From: Chloroflexota bacterium
GTDB taxonomy: Bacteria > Chloroflexota > Dehalococcoidia > Lucifugimonadales > UBA3495
Direction of reading: 5' to 3'
Length of the DNA: 51,031 nt
Assembly: GCA_028875055.1 (NCBI GenBank)
Contig: JAPPGG010000072.1
Location: forward strand, 1-51,031
A program made the position numbers and the translations under genes. Every line of letters starts with the position of its first letter. Position 1 is the stretch's first letter. Shown here one piece after another: positions 25,733-34,751 of the stretch. The notes beneath the pieces were generated by a model. It saw only the letters and a program-made list of their open reading frames with translations, was not told the origin of the DNA and ran no database searches.

Positions 25733-25780
25733 GTCCCTCGCCTTGGAGACCCGTATCAGTTCGCGGGCCGGGCGAGGGAC
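25733..25780 (+). terminator. Strong hairpin between metK and the phosphohexomutase gene
   Basis: GTCCCTCGCC (25733-25742) pairs perfectly with GGCGAGGGAC (25771-25780). Between them CCCG and CGGG may form a small inner stem. Only TTT follows, so it may be a weak terminator, an mRNA processing site or a structured leader of the next gene, which starts 26 bases later. Confidence 0.45.
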
Positions 25781-25805
25781 TTTGCGGTTAAGGGGGCACT
25801 CTGCT

Positions 25806-27221
25806 ATGACTTCTGAGATCCGGTTTGGCACCGATGGTTGGCGGGCGATTATTGCCCGCGACTTTACCTTTGCCAACGTTTCCCGATGCTCCCAGGGCCT
25901 GGTGGACTACCTGAAGGAAAGGGGGACGGCCGACCAGGGCCTGGTTGTGGGCTACGATACCCGTTTCCTGTCCAGGGAATTCGCGGAAACGGTAGCTTGC
26001 GTCTGTGCCGGCAATGGCGTCAGGACATACCTGGCAAGGGAGTCGGCGCCGACGCCGGTGGTGAGCCTCAGTGTATTGACCCAGGAGGCCGCCGGCGCAG
26101 CCATCATCACCGCCAGCCACAACCCGGGAATCTGGAATGGTTTCAAGTTCAAGCCCGAATATGCGGGAAGCGCCACCGACGAAATCACCGGCCGCCTGGA
26201 GGATAGAATCGATGCCGTGTCTGAACCCTCAACCATCCCGCTGTCGGAAGGGATTGAAAGGGGCTTGATTGTTGAATTTGACCCCAGGCCCGGCTATGTG
26301 CAGCGCATTGGTTCCCTGGTGGACCTCTCCTTGATTAAGGATTCGGGATTCCAAATCATGGTGGACTCCATGTTCGGCGCCGGCGCCGGCTATATTGGAG
26401 ACCTGTTGAAGGGTGGGACTTCAACCGTCACCGAACTGAACGGCTATCGCAACCCCGCTTTTCCCGGGATGGAACAGCCAGAACCCATCGCACATAACTT
26501 GTCCGGCCTGATGGCCCGAGCCCAGGCCGAAGGCGCGTCGGTGGGCATTGCGCTGGATGGCGACGCCGACCGGGTAGGCATTGTTGACGAGAAGGGCCGC
26601 TTCGTCAGCACCCTGGAAGTATTTTCGCTGCTGGCCTTCTACCTGCTGGAATACAAGGAAATGCGGGGCCCCATAGTGAAGGGTGTAACCTCCTCGACTA
26701 TGCTGAACAAGCTGGCCCAGCGGTACGGAGGGGAAGTCCATGATATGCGGGTGGGATTCAAGCACATCGGGCCCAGGTTCAGCGAGGTGGACGCCGTAAT
26801 GGGGGGTGAGGAGAGTGGCGGATTTGCCTTCAGGGGCCACATTCCCGAGCGGGACGGCGTCTTGAGTGGATTGTACGTCCTGGAATTCATGGCCAGGACG
26901 GGAAAGACGCCCTCACAACTGCTGGAAGAGCTCTTTGCCCTCGTTGGACCCCACTACTACCGGCGGCGGGACGTCGCCTTCGTCCCGTCACAAAGGGAGG
27001 ATATACAGTCCCGCATCGAGTCGGACCGGCTGACCGAACTGGCTGGACAGCCAATTACAAGCTCCGACGAGATAGACGGCAAGCGCCTGTTCTTTGCTGA
27101 CGCCTGGCTGGCCTACCGCTTTTCCGGTACCGAACCCTTGCTGCGCATCTATTGCGAAGCGGGGAGCCAGGAAGACGTTAACGCTCTCCTGGATGCGGCG
27201 GCCAACTACCTGGGCGTGTAA
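25806..27221 (+). CDS. Phosphoglucomutase/phosphomannomutase family protein
   Basis: The product (471 residues from ATG 25806) has the phosphohexomutase layout: 'RFGTDGWRAIIARDFTFANV' at the start, the phosphoserine loop TASHNP with Ser104, the metal loop DGDADR, the sugar loop 'GGEESGGFAF', and the phosphate loop 'RFSGTEPLLRIYCE'. The family moves phosphate between C1 and C6 of glucose, mannose or glucosamine; the substrate cannot be told here. A longer frame to 25743 overlaps the hairpin and lacks a ribosome-binding site. A strong terminator ends the transcript. Confidence 0.93.
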   Translation: MTSEIRFGTDGWRAIIARDFTFANVSRCSQGLVDYLKERGTADQGLVVGYDTRFLSREFAETVACVCAGNGVRTYLARESAPTPVVSLSVLTQEAAGAAIITASHNPGIWNGFKFKPEYAGSATDEITGRLEDRIDAVSEPSTIPLSEGIERGLIVEFDPRPGYVQRIGSLVDLSLIKDSGFQIMVDSMFGAGAGYIGDLLKGGTSTVTELNGYRNPAFPGMEQPEPIAHNLSGLMARAQAEGASVGIALDGDADRVGIVDEKGRFVSTLEVFSLLAFYLLEYKEMRGPIVKGVTSSTMLNKLAQRYGGEVHDMRVGFKHIGPRFSEVDAVMGGEESGGFAFRGHIPERDGVLSGLYVLEFMARTGKTPSQLLEELFALVGPHYYRRRDVAFVPSQREDIQSRIESDRLTELAGQPITSSDEIDGKRLFFADAWLAYRFSGTEPLLRIYCEAGSQEDVNALLDAAANYLGV

Positions 27222-27244
27222 GTCCTTGAGAATCTCGATTCCAG

Positions 27245-27273
27245 GGGGCGGGCGACGAACCCGCCCCTTTTTT
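27245..27273 (+). terminator. Intrinsic terminator
   Basis: GGGGCGGG (27245-27252) pairs with CCCGCCCC (27260-27267) around a 7-base loop, followed by six T. This ends the methyl-cycle/phosphohexomutase transcript. Confidence 0.92.
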
Positions 27274-27657
27274 GATACGGGGCAGTGCGAACTAAATGCT
27301 GCGGTAGGCCCGGTTCGGAGGATTGGGAGAAATTCGGCGACGTTTCAATTCAAGTGGTTTGGTACCAGCACGGCAAGGGGCGTTACGGGACAGGGTGGTT
27401 TGCAAGGCGTTTCGGGAGGAGTTGAGACCACCCGGAAGACATGAGCAAATCCGGCAGCAAGAGTTCAGAGTTAGAGGGTGCTGATCAGGTGAATACTCTT
27501 CGTCAGCGCCCAGGTGGGAACATCGAACTTGGGCAAGTCCTGGGGTGGGTAGGGGCGCATGGCCATCCGCCTCTACGAAGTGGGGGTAGAGGCAAGGTCG
27601 GGGGTAGAGGCAGGCAATCCCCTGAATCGTGAACGGTTAAATCCGATATTCCCCACT
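27274..27657. other. Intergenic region without a supported gene
   Basis: Frames here are short and lack coding character. The visible structure is the palindrome and short direct repeat listed separately near 27549-27612; the promoter of the CcdA-like gene starts at 27658. Confidence 0.45.
27549..27612. repeat. Palindromic element and tandem GGGGGTAGAGGCA repeat
   Basis: GTAGGGGCG (27549-27557) and CGCCTCTAC (27568-27576) form a 9-bp inverted repeat around a palindromic ATGGCCAT. Immediately downstream GGGGGTAGAGGCA occurs twice (27582-27594 and 27600-27612), 18 bases apart, sharing the GTAG-GGC-type core. It looks like a small REP-like intergenic repeat; other genome copies would be expected. 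Confidence 0.5.
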
Positions 27658-27686
27658 TTCTCAAACTGCAGGACGCCGGATATAAT
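27658..27686 (+). promoter_or_regulatory. Promoter for CcdA-like gene
   Basis: TTCTCA (27658-27663), 17 bases, TATAAT (27681-27686). A perfect -10 and a moderate -35. The start would be near 27693, with a 27-base leader. Confidence 0.6.
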
Positions 27687-27719
27687 GGAATCAGCGATAC
27701 TCTTCAAGAAGGAAATGCC

Positions 27720-28598
27720 TTGTCCGTCACAGTTGAAGCAAGCAGGTTTCGAAGTTACCTGGTCACCGGTCTGGTGGCCGCCGGGGCCATCCTGGTGGCC
27801 GTCATCGGGTCCATAACAATCGGTAGCGACACTGACATAGACTTCATAAACCTGTTTGTGGAACGCCTCTCCGGCCGCTCCGGCAGCTTCCTGGGAGGGC
27901 TGGTGGGAACGACCTCCCTCTTTGCCTTTGCCGCGGGGCTGGCATCCGCCGTGAATCCCTGCGGATTTGCAATGCTGCCGGCCTACCTGGGTCTATACCT
28001 GGGGTCCGGCGTGTCGGGTGAGAACGCCGGACCTGCCAGGCAACTGTTTCAGGCCCTTTTGGTGGGGGCGGCGGTGACGGCCGGCTTTGTGGTCCTGTTC
28101 GGGATTGCCGGCTCGGTCATAGGGCTGGGGGCATCCTTTGTGGTCAGTTACATTCCGTGGATCGGGCTGGTGATCGGAATTGTCCTGACCGTGACCGGCG
28201 CATGGCTGATCGGTGGAGGGAAGCTTTACACCGGAATTGCCGCCCAGGCGGCCTCCCGAATCGGCGACCCGGGCCAAGTGAGCGTTAAGGGCTATTTCCT
28301 GTTCGGGATCAGCTACGGGATCGCGTCCCTGAGCTGCACCTTGCCGATATTCCTTGCCGTACTGGGCCTGACGGCGGCGGACGCGGGTGTGTGGAAGACC
28401 CTGACCAACTTCCTGCTGTTTGCCCTGGGGATGGGTGTGGTGATCATGGCGCTGACCCTGGGGATTGCCTTTTTCCGCACCGCCATGGTGGGCGGGCTGC
28501 GGAAAGCCCTGCCCTACATTCAGCCAATCGGGTACTGGCTCATGGTGGCGGCTGGGGCTTACATAATTTTCTACTGGCTGACAATAGGAGGTCTGTAG
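27720..28598 (+). CDS. CcdA/DsbD-type membrane thiol-disulfide carrier
   Basis: The 292-residue product has an N-terminal hydrophobic segment and then about six or seven membrane helices. Cysteine motifs 'ASAVNPCGFAMLPAYL' and 'GIASLSCTLPIFLA' are the redox pair in the first and fourth helices of CcdA-type transporters, which move reducing power from thioredoxin to outside the membrane. A soluble partner (CcsX/ResA or thioredoxin-like) is not beside it. Start is TTG 27720 with AAGGAAA upstream; no better ATG is in frame nearby. It converges with rpsI at a hairpin terminator. Confidence 0.88.
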   Translation: MSVTVEASRFRSYLVTGLVAAGAILVAVIGSITIGSDTDIDFINLFVERLSGRSGSFLGGLVGTTSLFAFAAGLASAVNPCGFAMLPAYLGLYLGSGVSGENAGPARQLFQALLVGAAVTAGFVVLFGIAGSVIGLGASFVVSYIPWIGLVIGIVLTVTGAWLIGGGKLYTGIAAQAASRIGDPGQVSVKGYFLFGISYGIASLSCTLPIFLAVLGLTAADAGVWKTLTNFLLFALGMGVVIMALTLGIAFFRTAMVGGLRKALPYIQPIGYWLMVAAGAYIIFYWLTIGGL

Positions 28599-28633
28599 GG
28601 CGGGCTGTAGCGCCATGCAAAGGTACAAACGGC

Positions 28634-28661
28634 GAGGGGCAGTCACAAACGACTGCCCCTC
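28634..28661. terminator. Hairpin between convergent genes
   Basis: GAGGGGCAGTC (28634-28644) and GACTGCCCCTC (28651-28661) form a perfect 11-bp stem with loop ACAAAC. Flanking T tracts are weak on both strands, but the position between the CcdA-like gene and rpsI fits a shared terminator. Confidence 0.65.
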
Positions 28662-28687
28662 AACACTGTCTGGCAAATTGGGTGACG

Positions 28688-29101
28688 CTAGCGCTTGGTG
28701 TACTGAGGAGCCCGGCGGGCCCGCTTAAGGCCGTACTTCTTGCTTTCCTTGATCCGGGAGTCCCTGGTTACCAGGCCATTCCGCCGCAGGGTGGCCTTCA
28801 GTCCCGCGTCGTACTCGATCAGGGCGCGGGCAATGCCGTGACGAATTGCTTCGGCCTGGGCGTTTACTCCGCCGCCGGTCACCCGGGCAACCAGCTGGAA
28901 CTGGTTTCCGGTATTGGTCACCCGGAAAGGCTCGTTGATAACCGTCTGCCAGGGCAGCCAGTTGAAGTATTCCTCCACCAGCTTGCCGTTGACCAGCATT
29001 GGGCCACCGTCATTTGTCGGGTATAGCCGCACACGGGCAATGGCCGTCTTGCGCTTTCCGGTTCCGTAGAAATACTGCTGCTGTGTTTCCGCCTGCACCA
29101 A
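28688..29101 (-). CDS. rpsI: 30S ribosomal protein S9
   Basis: The 137-residue product starts with 'YFYGTGKRKTAIARVRLYP' and ends in RAPQYTKR, whose basic C-terminal tail reaches the P-site tRNA anticodon region. Its start is TTG 29101 (or GTG 29098); AAGGA lies about 12 bases upstream. It is the last gene of the long ribosomal run, 15 bases behind rplM, its usual partner. Confidence 0.95.
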   Translation of the reverse strand: MVQAETQQQYFYGTGKRKTAIARVRLYPTNDGGPMLVNGKLVEEYFNWLPWQTVINEPFRVTNTGNQFQLVARVTGGGVNAQAEAIRHGIARALIEYDAGLKATLRRNGLVTRDSRIKESKKYGLKRARRAPQYTKR

Positions 29102-29116
29102 AGCTTGTAACCGTCC

Positions 29117-29566
29117 TTAATTTGCTTCTGCCTGTTCGGAGAGCTGGCCTACCTGGGCCTGGTGGGGATGAGTGTCGCCGGCATAGACCTTGAGGCGCTT
29201 CAACATTTCCCGGCCCATCTTGTTGCGGGGCAACATCCCCTTGACCGCCAGTTGCAGTACCCGGTCGGGGTGGTCGTCCATCATGTCCCGCAGGATAAAG
29301 GTCTTGAGGTTGCCCACGTAGCCGCTGTGCCGGTAGTAAGTCTTCTGCAACAGCTTGTTGCCGGTGATCCGTACCTTGTCCATGTTTACCACCACCACGT
29401 GGTCACCCGTAATCACATGCGGGGTGTAGGTGGGTTTGTCCTTGCCCTGCAGGGCCACCGCCACGTCCCGGGCCAGTCTGCCCAGGGACTTGCCCGTGGC
29501 GTCTATGAGTCTCCAGTTTTGCGGGACCTCGCCCGACTTTGGAAAGTATGTGCTGGTTCGCTTCAT
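29117..29566 (-). CDS. rplM: 50S ribosomal protein L13
   Basis: The 149-residue product has the L13 core '[20 protein letters not shown]' and '[19 protein letters not shown]', with '[19 protein letters not shown]' near the end. It is an early assembly protein of the 50S subunit that binds 23S rRNA. Encoded between truA and rpsI on the minus strand with short gaps, as in many bacteria. Confidence 0.95.
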   Translation of the reverse strand: MKRTSTYFPKSGEVPQNWRLIDATGKSLGRLARDVAVALQGKDKPTYTPHVITGDHVVVVNMDKVRITGNKLLQKTYYRHSGYVGNLKTFILRDMMDDHPDRVLQLAVKGMLPRNKMGREMLKRLKVYAGDTHPHQAQVGQLSEQAEAN

Positions 29567-29582
29567 AATCTTGTTCGACCTT

Positions 29583-30362
29583 TTACCAGGGATTTGTATA
29601 CTTGACCTCCAGCAGGCAGAGTCCCCTGGCCGGAAGGCTCGGTATCGTATCTATGTTTACCTTGTCGTTGCTGTTCCGTCCCTCATCGAGAATTGCCTTA
29701 ACCGAGTCGGCAGGCAGATTCCCCTTGCCCGTCTCCACCAGGACGGCGTTGGTGCGCCGAATTTGCCGCTGCATGAACCCGTTGGCTTCGCACTCGATAA
29801 TCAGCAAGGACTTATCCTCGGGTGCGGTAGCCACCTCCCAGCGATAGACCTGCCTGACGCTGCTCCGGTCCTCGGGATGGCCCGGCGCGAAGGGGCGAAA
29901 ATCATGAATGCCGATCAGGTGCTGAGCGGCGACGTTCATTTCTTCAATATTTAAGGGCGTTGGAATCCAGCAGTGATGCTGGCGAAACAATGCCGACGGC
30001 CTGGGCCGGTTCAGTATGCTGTACCGGTAAGTACGGCTGACGGCGCCTCTTCGGGAATGGAAGGCTCCAGGAACCTGGCGGGCCTCCAGAACCCGAATAT
30101 CGTAGGGGAGATAGTGATTCAGGGCGCGGATGAAGGTTTCCGTGCTGTGCCGGCTTGCCGATTCAAAGTCCACAACCTGTCCGGTAGCGTGGGCCCCCGA
30201 ATCGGTCCGGCTGGCTCCCCTTACCCTGATTGCTTCTCCCGTAAATTTGTAAAGAGCCTTTTCCAGTTCACCCTGAATGGTTGGTTCGGTCGCCTGGATC
30301 TGGAAACCGGCGTAGGCTGTGCCCTCGTACTCAATCAGCAGGGCCAGCCGCCTCGTCGCCAA
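29583..30362 (-). CDS. truA: tRNA pseudouridine(38-40) synthase
   Basis: TruA isomerises uridines 38-40 in the anticodon stem of tRNAs. The product (259 residues from TTG 30362) carries the catalytic loop '[15 protein letters not shown]' with Asp54, plus '[12 protein letters not shown]' at the N-terminus. '[16 protein letters not shown]' is also typical. The frame is open up to 30467 inside rplQ, but the family length and N-terminus support TTG 30362, or another non-ATG start nearby. Placement between rplQ and rplM is common. Confidence 0.9.
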   Translation of the reverse strand: MATRRLALLIEYEGTAYAGFQIQATEPTIQGELEKALYKFTGEAIRVRGASRTDSGAHATGQVVDFESASRHSTETFIRALNHYLPYDIRVLEARQVPGAFHSRRGAVSRTYRYSILNRPRPSALFRQHHCWIPTPLNIEEMNVAAQHLIGIHDFRPFAPGHPEDRSSVRQVYRWEVATAPEDKSLLIIECEANGFMQRQIRRTNAVLVETGKGNLPADSVKAILDEGRNSNDKVNIDTIPSLPARGLCLLEVKYTNPW

Positions 30363-30432
30363 ATACCCCGTTCCACCGGAGATGTTGTCGGTATCCGCCT
30401 TAGGAAGCAATCCCTCTGCGACGGCGCCTGGG

Positions 30433-30786
30433 TTAAACCAGCTCGATGATGGCCATCTGGGCGCCATCTCCCTGGCGCGGGCCCAGCTTGACTATGCGGG
30501 TATAACCGCCGGGCCGGGTCTCGTAACGGTCCGCCAGGTCGTCGAACACCTTCTTGACAACCTGCTTGTTGGGAACCTGCGCCAGGGCCAGCCGGCGGTG
30601 GTGCAGAGTGCCCTTTTTGCCGTGGGTGATCAATTTCTCGGCCACGATGCGGGTTTCCTTGGCCTTGGCCAGGGTAGTGGTGATGCGCTCGTGACGAATC
30701 AACTCACAGGTCAAGCCCCGAAGCAGGGCCTTCCTGTGGTCCTTGTACCGGCTGAGATTGCGGCCGGCCACTCGGTGCGAAGCCAT
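30433..30786 (-). CDS. rplQ: 50S ribosomal protein L17
   Basis: The 117-residue product matches L17: '[19 protein letters not shown]', '[15 protein letters not shown]' and the end '[15 protein letters not shown]'. L17 sits near the peptide exit tunnel. It follows rpoA by 3 bases in the alpha-operon order. Confidence 0.95.
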   Translation of the reverse strand: MASHRVAGRNLSRYKDHRKALLRGLTCELIRHERITTTLAKAKETRIVAEKLITHGKKGTLHHRRLALAQVPNKQVVKKVFDDLADRYETRPGGYTRIVKLGPRQGDGAQMAIIELV

Positions 30787-30789
30787 GGC

Positions 30790-31989
30790 CTAGCACTCCT
30801 CCTCATCGTCTTCGAAATCATAATCGAGGTCGTCTTCCAAACTGTCGTCGTCGTCCGTGCCTGCGCCGTCGGCAATGGTGTCAGTGGCAACCAGCAGTTC
30901 GGCAGCGGTGGAGGCCTGAATCAGGGATATGCCTTCCAGACCGCGGTCATCAGCGTCTTCTCCGGCGCCGGCAAGGGCGCCTGCGCCCACTGCGATCAGA
31001 GACCCTTCCGCTCCGTCGGAGCCTTCTCCTACTCCCAGTTCCTCAAGGCGGGAGCGCAGTTCGCTCAGAGACTTCTCACCGAAATTGCGAATTTTGAGCA
31101 ACTCGTCGTCGGACATTTCCAGGACTTCTCCCACCCTCGTAATGTGGGCCCGCTTGAGGCAGTTCAGGGTCCTGTGGGAGAGTTCCAGCCGCTCAATAGG
31201 GGTCTGGTATATTTCGGGCGAAAGGTTCAGGCCGGGACGGGCGGCAGTAGCCGGACCGCCGGTGGCCAGGTTCTTGAACAGGAAGAAATCATCCACCAGC
31301 GCGCTGGCCGCCTCTCCCAGGGCCTCCAGGGGCGCTATCGTCCCGTCGGTCCACAACTCCAGGACCAGGCGCTCGTAATCGGTGCGCTGGCCCACCCGGG
31401 TGGGTTCTCTGGTGTAATTCACCTTCCGCACCGGGTTGAAAATGGCATCAACGGGCAGCACGCCCACCTGCATGCCGGAGCTTCCCTCAGACTGGGTAGC
31501 GGGCCGGTACCCCAGGCCCGATTCCACGTTGAACTCAATGGAAAGGTTGGCGGCAGACCCATCCAGGGTAGCCAGGTGCAATTCAGGATTGACAATCTCA
31601 AAGTCGCTGGACGTGGCGATATCGCCGGCGCACACCCTGCCTTCGCCCTGAACATCCAGGCGCATCTTGCCGGTACGTTCGCTCTCGGCGTGAATCCGGA
31701 TGCGCTTGATGTTGAGGAGGAGGTCCATTACCTCTTCCTTGACACCCTCAATGGCGGTGTACTCGTGCACCACGTTGTCAATTTTCACCCAGGTTATGGC
31801 GCTGCCCCGGATGGAGCTCAGCAAAAAGCGGCGCAGCGGATTTCCAATGGTGTGGGCAAAGCCCGGAACCAGAGGTTCCAGGGCTACGCTGGCATACTCA
31901 CTCGTCGATTCCAGCACCGTAATGCTGGGTTTGATGGTTTCAGTTGCCCCTTCGGGAGGGGCCGCGGGGAGGATATAAGTTTCCAGCAT
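30790..31989 (-). CDS. rpoA: RNA polymerase alpha subunit with long acidic C-terminal tail
   Basis: RpoA forms the assembly platform of RNA polymerase and its C-terminal domain contacts promoters and activators. The N-terminal domain is clear ('EPLVPGFAHTIGNPLRRFLL', 'VKEEVMDLLLNIKRIRI'). The C-terminal domain has the helix-hairpin-helix part 'CLKRAHITRVGEVLEMSDD' and 'LLKIRNFGEKSLSELRSRL'. After about residue 318 an extra tail of about 80 residues follows: Gly/Ala-rich, then strongly acidic (DDDDSLEDD ... FEDDEEEC). The usual length is 310-340, so the tail is unusual. It sits between rpsD and rplQ in the standard order. Confidence 0.95.
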   Translation of the reverse strand: MLETYILPAAPPEGATETIKPSITVLESTSEYASVALEPLVPGFAHTIGNPLRRFLLSSIRGSAITWVKIDNVVHEYTAIEGVKEEVMDLLLNIKRIRIHAESERTGKMRLDVQGEGRVCAGDIATSSDFEIVNPELHLATLDGSAANLSIEFNVESGLGYRPATQSEGSSGMQVGVLPVDAIFNPVRKVNYTREPTRVGQRTDYERLVLELWTDGTIAPLEALGEAASALVDDFFLFKNLATGGPATAARPGLNLSPEIYQTPIERLELSHRTLNCLKRAHITRVGEVLEMSDDELLKIRNFGEKSLSELRSRLEELGVGEGSDGAEGSLIAVGAGALAGAGEDADDRGLEGISLIQASTAAELLVATDTIADGAGTDDDDSLEDDLDYDFEDDEEEC

Positions 31990-31997
31990 GAGACTTA

Positions 31998-32624
31998 CTA
32001 CCTCGAATAGAACTCGACTATCAACCTGGAGTTAATGGTCTGGGTGAGGTCTTCGTCCGAAGGGAGAGCCACAACCTCGCCAACCATTTCGTTTATATCC
32101 AGCGACAGCCAAGAGGGGATGGGGCGCTTGGGTATGCCGTCGGTACGCTCCTTGTAGAAGTCACTGTTCTTGGATGTTTCCTTCCAGCCGATGGTATCGC
32201 CGGCCTTGACCAGGAAGGAGGGAATGTCCGTCTTCACGCCCTTGACCGTAATGTGGCCGTGACGGACCATCTGTCGGGCCTGCTTGCGGGAGTCGGCAAA
32301 TCCAAGCAGGTAAACGATGTTGTCGAGCCGGCGCTCCAGGGTACGGAGCAGGTTGAAGCCGCTGATTCCGGGAGAGCTGAAGGCCTCGCTCATATAGCGG
32401 CGGAACTGGCCCTCCATGACCCCGTAAATCTGCCGGGCCTTCTGCTTCTCTCGCAGGTGGACACCATAATCCGAAGGACGGCGTCGTCGGTTGCTCTGGT
32501 TGCCGGGAGGCGAATGGCGGCGCTCCACCGCACAGCGGGGCGTAAAACACCGGTCGCCTTTCAGGAATAGCTTTTCGCCTGCTCTGCGACAGAGCCTGCA
32601 AGATGGTCCTGTGTATCTTCCCAT
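31998..32624 (-). CDS. rpsD: 30S ribosomal protein S4 (zinc-type)
   Basis: The 208-residue product begins 'MGRYTGPSCRLCRRAGEKL' with Cys9, Cys12, Cys26 and Cys31, a zinc-binding set of the C+ form. The S4 RNA-binding domain follows ('RRLDNIVYLLGFADSRKQAR', 'VRHGHITVKG'). S4 starts 16S rRNA assembly and can repress its operon. It lies 8 bases upstream of rpoA. Confidence 0.95.
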   Translation of the reverse strand: MGRYTGPSCRLCRRAGEKLFLKGDRCFTPRCAVERRHSPPGNQSNRRRRPSDYGVHLREKQKARQIYGVMEGQFRRYMSEAFSSPGISGFNLLRTLERRLDNIVYLLGFADSRKQARQMVRHGHITVKGVKTDIPSFLVKAGDTIGWKETSKNSDFYKERTDGIPKRPIPSWLSLDINEMVGEVVALPSDEDLTQTINSRLIVEFYSR

Positions 32625-32634
32625 AATCCCCTTT

Positions 32635-33018
32635 CTAAACCCTTCGTCGTTTCGGCGGCCTGCAGCCGTTATGCGGTATTGGAGTCACGTCCCGGATGCT
32701 GGTCACCGTCAGTCCGGCTCCCTGCAGGGAGCGGATGGCTGCTTCCCGACCGGCCCCGGGTCCCTTGATATAGACGTCAATCATTCGCATGCCCATATCC
32801 ATGCCCCGCCGGGCGGCCTGCTCGGCGGCTCTCTGGGCGGCAAAGGCAGTGCCCTTGCGCGATCCCTTGAAGCCGACGGTTCCCGCGCTGGCCGAAGCCA
32901 GGACGTTGCCGTCGGAGTCGGTGATGCTGACCAACGTGTTGTTAAAGGTCGAGTAAATGTATGCTCGCCCTTGCGGAACGGACCGCCGCTCTCGCCGACG
33001 AGTTCTTGGTCTGGGCAT
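32635..33018 (-). CDS. rpsK: 30S ribosomal protein S11
   Basis: The 127-residue product has the S11 core '[20 protein letters not shown]', '[20 protein letters not shown]' and '[15 protein letters not shown]', ending '[13 protein letters not shown]'. It helps form the platform of the 30S subunit. Standard position between rpsM and rpsD. Confidence 0.95.
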   Translation of the reverse strand: MPRPRTRRRERRSVPQGRAYIYSTFNNTLVSITDSDGNVLASASAGTVGFKGSRKGTAFAAQRAAEQAARRGMDMGMRMIDVYIKGPGAGREAAIRSLQGAGLTVTSIRDVTPIPHNGCRPPKRRRV

Positions 33019-33044
33019 ATAATTCCCTCAATTAAGTCCGGGGT

Positions 33045-33437
33045 TTACTTCTTGCCACCGGTGCGGCGTCCACGTCCGGCAACTGTCCGGCGGGGGCCCT
33101 TCCGGGAGCGGGCATTGGTCCTGGTGCGCTGGCCGTTCACGGGCAGCCCTCTGCGGTGGCGAAGCCCTCGGTAGGAACCGATCTCGATTAGGCGACGGAT
33201 ATTCTGGTTGACATCCCGCCGCAGGTCGCCCTCGGTCAAATACTCCCGGTCCACGATTTCGCGGATCCGGTCCACCTGGGCCTCGTCCAGCTCGTTCATC
33301 CTGGGGGACATGTCCGGATCGATGCCGACCTTCTCCAGAATCTCCGCGGCGATAACCGGCCCTACGCCATAGATGCTTCGCAGGGCAATGTGCGCCCGCT
33401 TGCGGTCGGGCACGTCAACTCCGGCAATACGTACCAT
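33045..33437 (-). CDS. rpsM: 30S ribosomal protein S13
   Basis: The product (130 residues from ATG 33437, GGGAGG 8 bases upstream) starts '[20 protein letters not shown]' and shows '[20 protein letters not shown]'. It contacts tRNA and the 50S subunit at the head of the 30S. A longer frame to 33494 overlaps rpmJ and is not supported. Confidence 0.95.
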   Translation of the reverse strand: MVRIAGVDVPDRKRAHIALRSIYGVGPVIAAEILEKVGIDPDMSPRMNELDEAQVDRIREIVDREYLTEGDLRRDVNQNIRRLIEIGSYRGLRHRRGLPVNGQRTRTNARSRKGPRRTVAGRGRRTGGKK

Positions 33438-33465
33438 ATCCTGAACCTCCCGAAATTCCGGTCTG

Positions 33466-33579
33466 CTAACCCTGCCGCTGGGCGTGACGCGCATTGGAGC
33501 AAATCACCCTTACCACGCCCTTGCGTCTGATAACCCGGCACTTGTCGCACCGGGGCTTGACTGAAGCTGTTACTTTCAT
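33466..33579 (-). CDS. rpmJ: 50S ribosomal protein L36 (zinc-type)
   Basis: A 37-residue product begins '[20 protein letters not shown]'. Cys11, Cys14, Cys27 and His32 form the standard L36 zinc site, as in the C+ type. The gene sits in its usual place between infA and rpsM, and its ATG has an AGGAGAG site upstream. Confidence 0.93.
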   Translation of the reverse strand: MKVTASVKPRCDKCRVIRRKGVVRVICSNARHAQRQG

Positions 33580-33624
33580 GGTTTCTCTCCTGGCTGCGGA
33601 AGCGAAGGGCAACCAAGGTCCCAA

Positions 33625-33843
33625 CTACTTGAAGCGATAAGTGATTCTGCCCCGGCTCAGGTCGTATGGGGACAACTCCACCAGTACCCGATCGCCAGGC
33701 AACACCCGGATAAAGTGCATCCGGATCTTGCCGGATACGTGGGCCAGAACCTGGTGGTCATTGGGCAGTTCCACGCGGAACATCCCGTTGGGCAATGCTT
33801 CGGTTACCTTGGCTTCTACCTCAATTGCTTCTTTCTTCGGCAT
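33625..33843 (-). CDS. infA: Translation initiation factor IF-1
   Basis: The 72-residue product is a single S1-like OB fold with the IF-1 signature '[20 protein letters not shown]' and '[20 protein letters not shown]'. IF-1 blocks the A site during initiation. Located between map and rpmJ, as in many Gram-positive and Chloroflexota alpha operons. Confidence 0.95.
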   Translation of the reverse strand: MPKKEAIEVEAKVTEALPNGMFRVELPNDHQVLAHVSGKIRMHFIRVLPGDRVLVELSPYDLSRGRITYRFK

Positions 33844-33900
33844 AACCCTCCTCTTTGCGGGTAGGGACCACCCCTCTCATTTGGTTCAACAGCGAACGAA

Positions 33901-34716
33901 CTAGCTGTGTTTGGTCAGAATTTCCGGGCCATCCTCGGTGATGGCGATGGTATGTTCAAAATGGGATGACAGCGACCCATCGGCCGTAACCACGGTCCAG
34001 TTGTCATCCAGAATCCTGGTATGCCAATCTCCGACGTTGAGCATGGGCTCAATGGCAATGCACATTCCCGCGCGGAGGAGTTGGCCCCTTCCTGGCTGAC
34101 CATAGTTGGGAACCTGGGGATCCTCATGGAGAAAGCGGCCAATGCCGTGGCCCACGAACTCACGAACGATAGCATAGCCCCGGCCTTCGCCGTAGGTCTG
34201 GACGGCCGAGCCAATGTCTCCGATGCGATTGCCAGGCCGAGCTGCCTTTATACCCTCTTCCAGGCTGAGACGGGTGGCCTCCATGAGGTCGGCAGCTTCG
34301 TCGCTGACCTCTCCCACGGCGATGGAGACGGCGGCGTCACCTATAAAGCCGTCAATGGTGGCGCCCACGTCAACCTTAAAAATGTCGCCTTCCTTAAGGA
34401 CACGTTTGCCGGGGATTCCGTGAACTATCTCCTCGTTCACCGAAGCGCATATAGAGCCGGGGAACCCGTGGTAACCCTTGAAGGCAGGCTTCGCGCCGTG
34501 ACGTGTTATTTCCTTGTAAGCTATGTCGTCCAACTCGCGGGTAGTTATTCCAGGTTCCACCGTCCTCTTCATAAGAGACAGGGTTGCTCCCACGATAGAT
34601 CCGGCTACCCGCATTGCGTCCAGTTCCTGGGGAGACTTGATGGTGATGCCACCCGTATATTGCGAGGGGCTGTTCGATGCTGTCTGAACTCTTGGCTTGC
34701 GACTCGTACTTGCCAT
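33901..34716 (-). CDS. map: Methionine aminopeptidase type I
   Basis: Map removes the initiator methionine from new proteins with two divalent metals. The 271-residue product has 'KVDVGATIDGFIGDAAV' and 'FVGHGIGRFLHEDPQVPN', 'CIAIEPML' and 'EHTIAIT', covering the five metal ligands. An N-terminal stretch of about 20 polar residues precedes the catalytic core. Its place between adk and infA is conserved. Confidence 0.95.
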   Translation of the reverse strand: MASTSRKPRVQTASNSPSQYTGGITIKSPQELDAMRVAGSIVGATLSLMKRTVEPGITTRELDDIAYKEITRHGAKPAFKGYHGFPGSICASVNEEIVHGIPGKRVLKEGDIFKVDVGATIDGFIGDAAVSIAVGEVSDEAADLMEATRLSLEEGIKAARPGNRIGDIGSAVQTYGEGRGYAIVREFVGHGIGRFLHEDPQVPNYGQPGRGQLLRAGMCIAIEPMLNVGDWHTRILDDNWTVVTADGSLSSHFEHTIAITEDGPEILTKHS

Positions 34717-34751
34717 GCTTGCCTCAATTTCCTGAATTGCAAAACCCGATT

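Noticed and set aside
27582-27612. Two repeats considered as a CRISPR or variable tandem array
   Set aside because: Only two 13-base copies 18 bases apart, with no spacers or cas genes.
30319-32010. 563-codon plus-strand frame opposite rplQ/rpoA
   Set aside because: Antisense to conserved essential genes; no recognisable domain.
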